NCBI GenBank assembly: GCA_016763615.1
Contig: JAESTJ010000017.1
Coordinates: forward strand, 1 to 21,188
Direction: 5' to 3'
DNA from: Minisyncoccota bacterium
GTDB taxonomy: Bacteria > Patescibacteriota > Minisyncoccia > Phycocordibacterales > UBA2100
Length of the DNA: 21,188 bases
In this document: in pieces, positions 20,391 to 21,188 of the stretch
Layout: every line of letters begins with the position of its first letter
Numbering within the stretch: the stretch's first letter is position 1
The notes under the pieces: model-generated
The model's input: only the letters and a program-made list of their open reading frames with translations
What the model was told of the DNA's origin: nothing
The model's database searches: none
Program-made: the position numbers and the translations under genes

Positions 20391-20837
20391 ATGGAAGAGA
20401 TTGCTAGTGTATTCGGACTAAATTGGAAACTGCTTTTGATACAAGCGGTTAACTTCGGAGTGCTTCTTTTGGTATTGCGATACTTCCTTTATACACCTGT
20501 ACTAAAAATGCTTGATGAACGTCGTGAAAAAGTTGAAAAAGGTGTAAAAGATGCAGAGGCAGCTGGTGTGCGCATCCAAGAAATAGAAGACGAGCGCGAC
20601 GGGGTACTTAAAGAGGCTAGTAACGAAGCGAGTAACATTCTTTCAAACTCAAAAGAAAGATCTGTTGAACAAGCTTCACAAATTACCACTGATGCTAACG
20701 CGCAAGCCGAGACAATCCTCGAAAGCGCTAATTTACGAAGCCAGGAACTAAAAGAGCAAGCTCTTCGTGAAAGCAAAGAGGAAATCGGTAAGGCTGCAAT
20801 TTTAGCAGCCGAGGTAATACTTCGAGATAAAAAGTAA
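20391..20837 (+). CDS. atpF: F-type ATP synthase subunit b
   Basis: Subunit b is the peripheral stalk that holds F1 against Fo. The 148-residue protein has one N-terminal span (about 13-33, LLLIQAVNFGVLLLVLRYFLY) followed by TPVLKMLDERREKVEKGV, the usual start of the long charged helix. The rest is Glu/Lys/Ala-rich coiled coil to the C-terminus (AAILAAEVILRDKK). It starts 3 nt after atpE. The length is at the short end of the family. Confidence 0.93.
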   Translation: MEEIASVFGLNWKLLLIQAVNFGVLLLVLRYFLYTPVLKMLDERREKVEKGVKDAEAAGVRIQEIEDERDGVLKEASNEASNILSNSKERSVEQASQITTDANAQAETILESANLRSQELKEQALRESKEEIGKAAILAAEVILRDKK

Positions 20838-20841
20838 CACT

Positions 20842-21188
20842 ATGCCTACCGAATACGCACAGGCATTAGCCAACTCACTCACAGGTGCCACTGAAAAAGC
20901 TGACGCAATGGAACGAGTGGACTCGATGGTTACCGCCCTTGCAAAAGTTGGGAAGTTAAAGGCTCTTCCTGCAATTCTAAAAGAATACGAACGGATTGAA
21001 TCTCGAAAAGCATCCGTGCAGCCCACACTCACCGTTGCTCGACAAAGCGACGGAGATGAAGCCCTAAAAGAATTGATGGACACCCTTGGTGCCGTTCCCA
21101 AAAATATTACAGTTACCATTGAAGACAACCTCATTGGTGGTTGGCGTTACTTATCAGGGGACACATTAATAGACTCAAGTCACAAAGC
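20842..21188 (+). CDS. atpH: F-type ATP synthase subunit delta (partial, runs off the window)
   Basis: The frame is open from ATG 20842 to the window edge, giving 115 residues. It starts MPTEYAQALANSLTGATEKADAME, then a helical N-domain, then LKELMDTLGAVPKNITVTIEDNLIGGWRYLSGDTLIDSSHKA. The GGW...GD.LIDSS stretch is the C-terminal delta/OSCP signature. Delta links F1 to the b stalk. The N-terminal domain looks short compared with E. coli delta (about 177 residues), as expected for a reduced-genome lineage. It lies 4 nt after atpF; alpha and the other subunits are expected beyond the window. Confidence 0.85.
   Translation, partial: MPTEYAQALANSLTGATEKADAMERVDSMVTALAKVGKLKALPAILKEYERIESRKASVQPTLTVARQSDGDEALKELMDTLGAVPKNITVTIEDNLIGGWRYLSGDTLIDSSHK

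Overview
The window looks like a chromosome segment of a Candidate Phyla Radiation (Patescibacteria, Parcubacteria-like) bacterium. This is inferred from the compact, AT-rich coding style, the secreted protein with a signal peptide and peptidoglycan-binding domain, the small ATP synthase subunits, and promoters whose -10 box lies only 4-8 nt before many ATG starts (leaderless mRNAs). The lineage was not checked by any search.

Layout. Positions 1-2230 hold the peptidoglycan precursor genes murB and ddl and a tRNA-Ala(UGC) gene. Positions 2231-9560 look like an accessory region anchored on that tRNA. A 200-bp structured element follows the tRNA and ends in a second copy of the tRNA 3' end, this time with CCA. 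A second copy of the element lies at 3777-3963 and a degenerate relic at 9464-9556. Between them are a flavin split-barrel protein, an EEP-family hydrolase, a mercury/metal-type operon (ArsR regulator, DUF7482-like protein, MerC-like protein, MerF, a frameshifted GDCCxC-type zinc-ribbon gene, a CxxC membrane protein and a rhodanese), a histidine phosphatase, and a secreted peptidoglycan-binding zinc metallopeptidase. The metal operon is bracketed by about 70-bp direct repeats (3713-3782 and 6790-6858).

Positions 9660-12837 hold a VCBS/ASPIC-UnbV surface protein, a fatty-acid-hydroxylase-family enzyme (minus strand), two very small acidic ORFs and a small membrane protein (minus strand). Positions 12936-15968 hold a redox module: an XRE regulator with a palindromic operator, a DUF2178-like membrane protein, CcdA, a DipZ-like thioredoxin and a DoxX protein with a Cys-rich tail. 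Positions 16139-19038 hold a HAD phosphatase, a sugar nucleotidyltransferase and a secreted or membrane FN3-like protein. Positions 19108-21188 begin an F-type ATP synthase operon (a, c, b and partial delta).

How the genes work together. In the metal operon, a repressor with a Cys-rich tail probably senses the metal, membrane proteins carrying CC or CxxC pairs move it, and sulfur-handling proteins sit beside them; no mercuric reductase (merA) is in the window. In the redox module, CcdA would pass electrons from the cytoplasm to the membrane-anchored thioredoxin outside, which suits a cell exporting Cys-containing proteins such as the metallopeptidase. The most unusual feature is the repeated tRNA-3'-end element and the cassette-like spacing of accessory genes between its copies. 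No integrase or transposase gene is visible.
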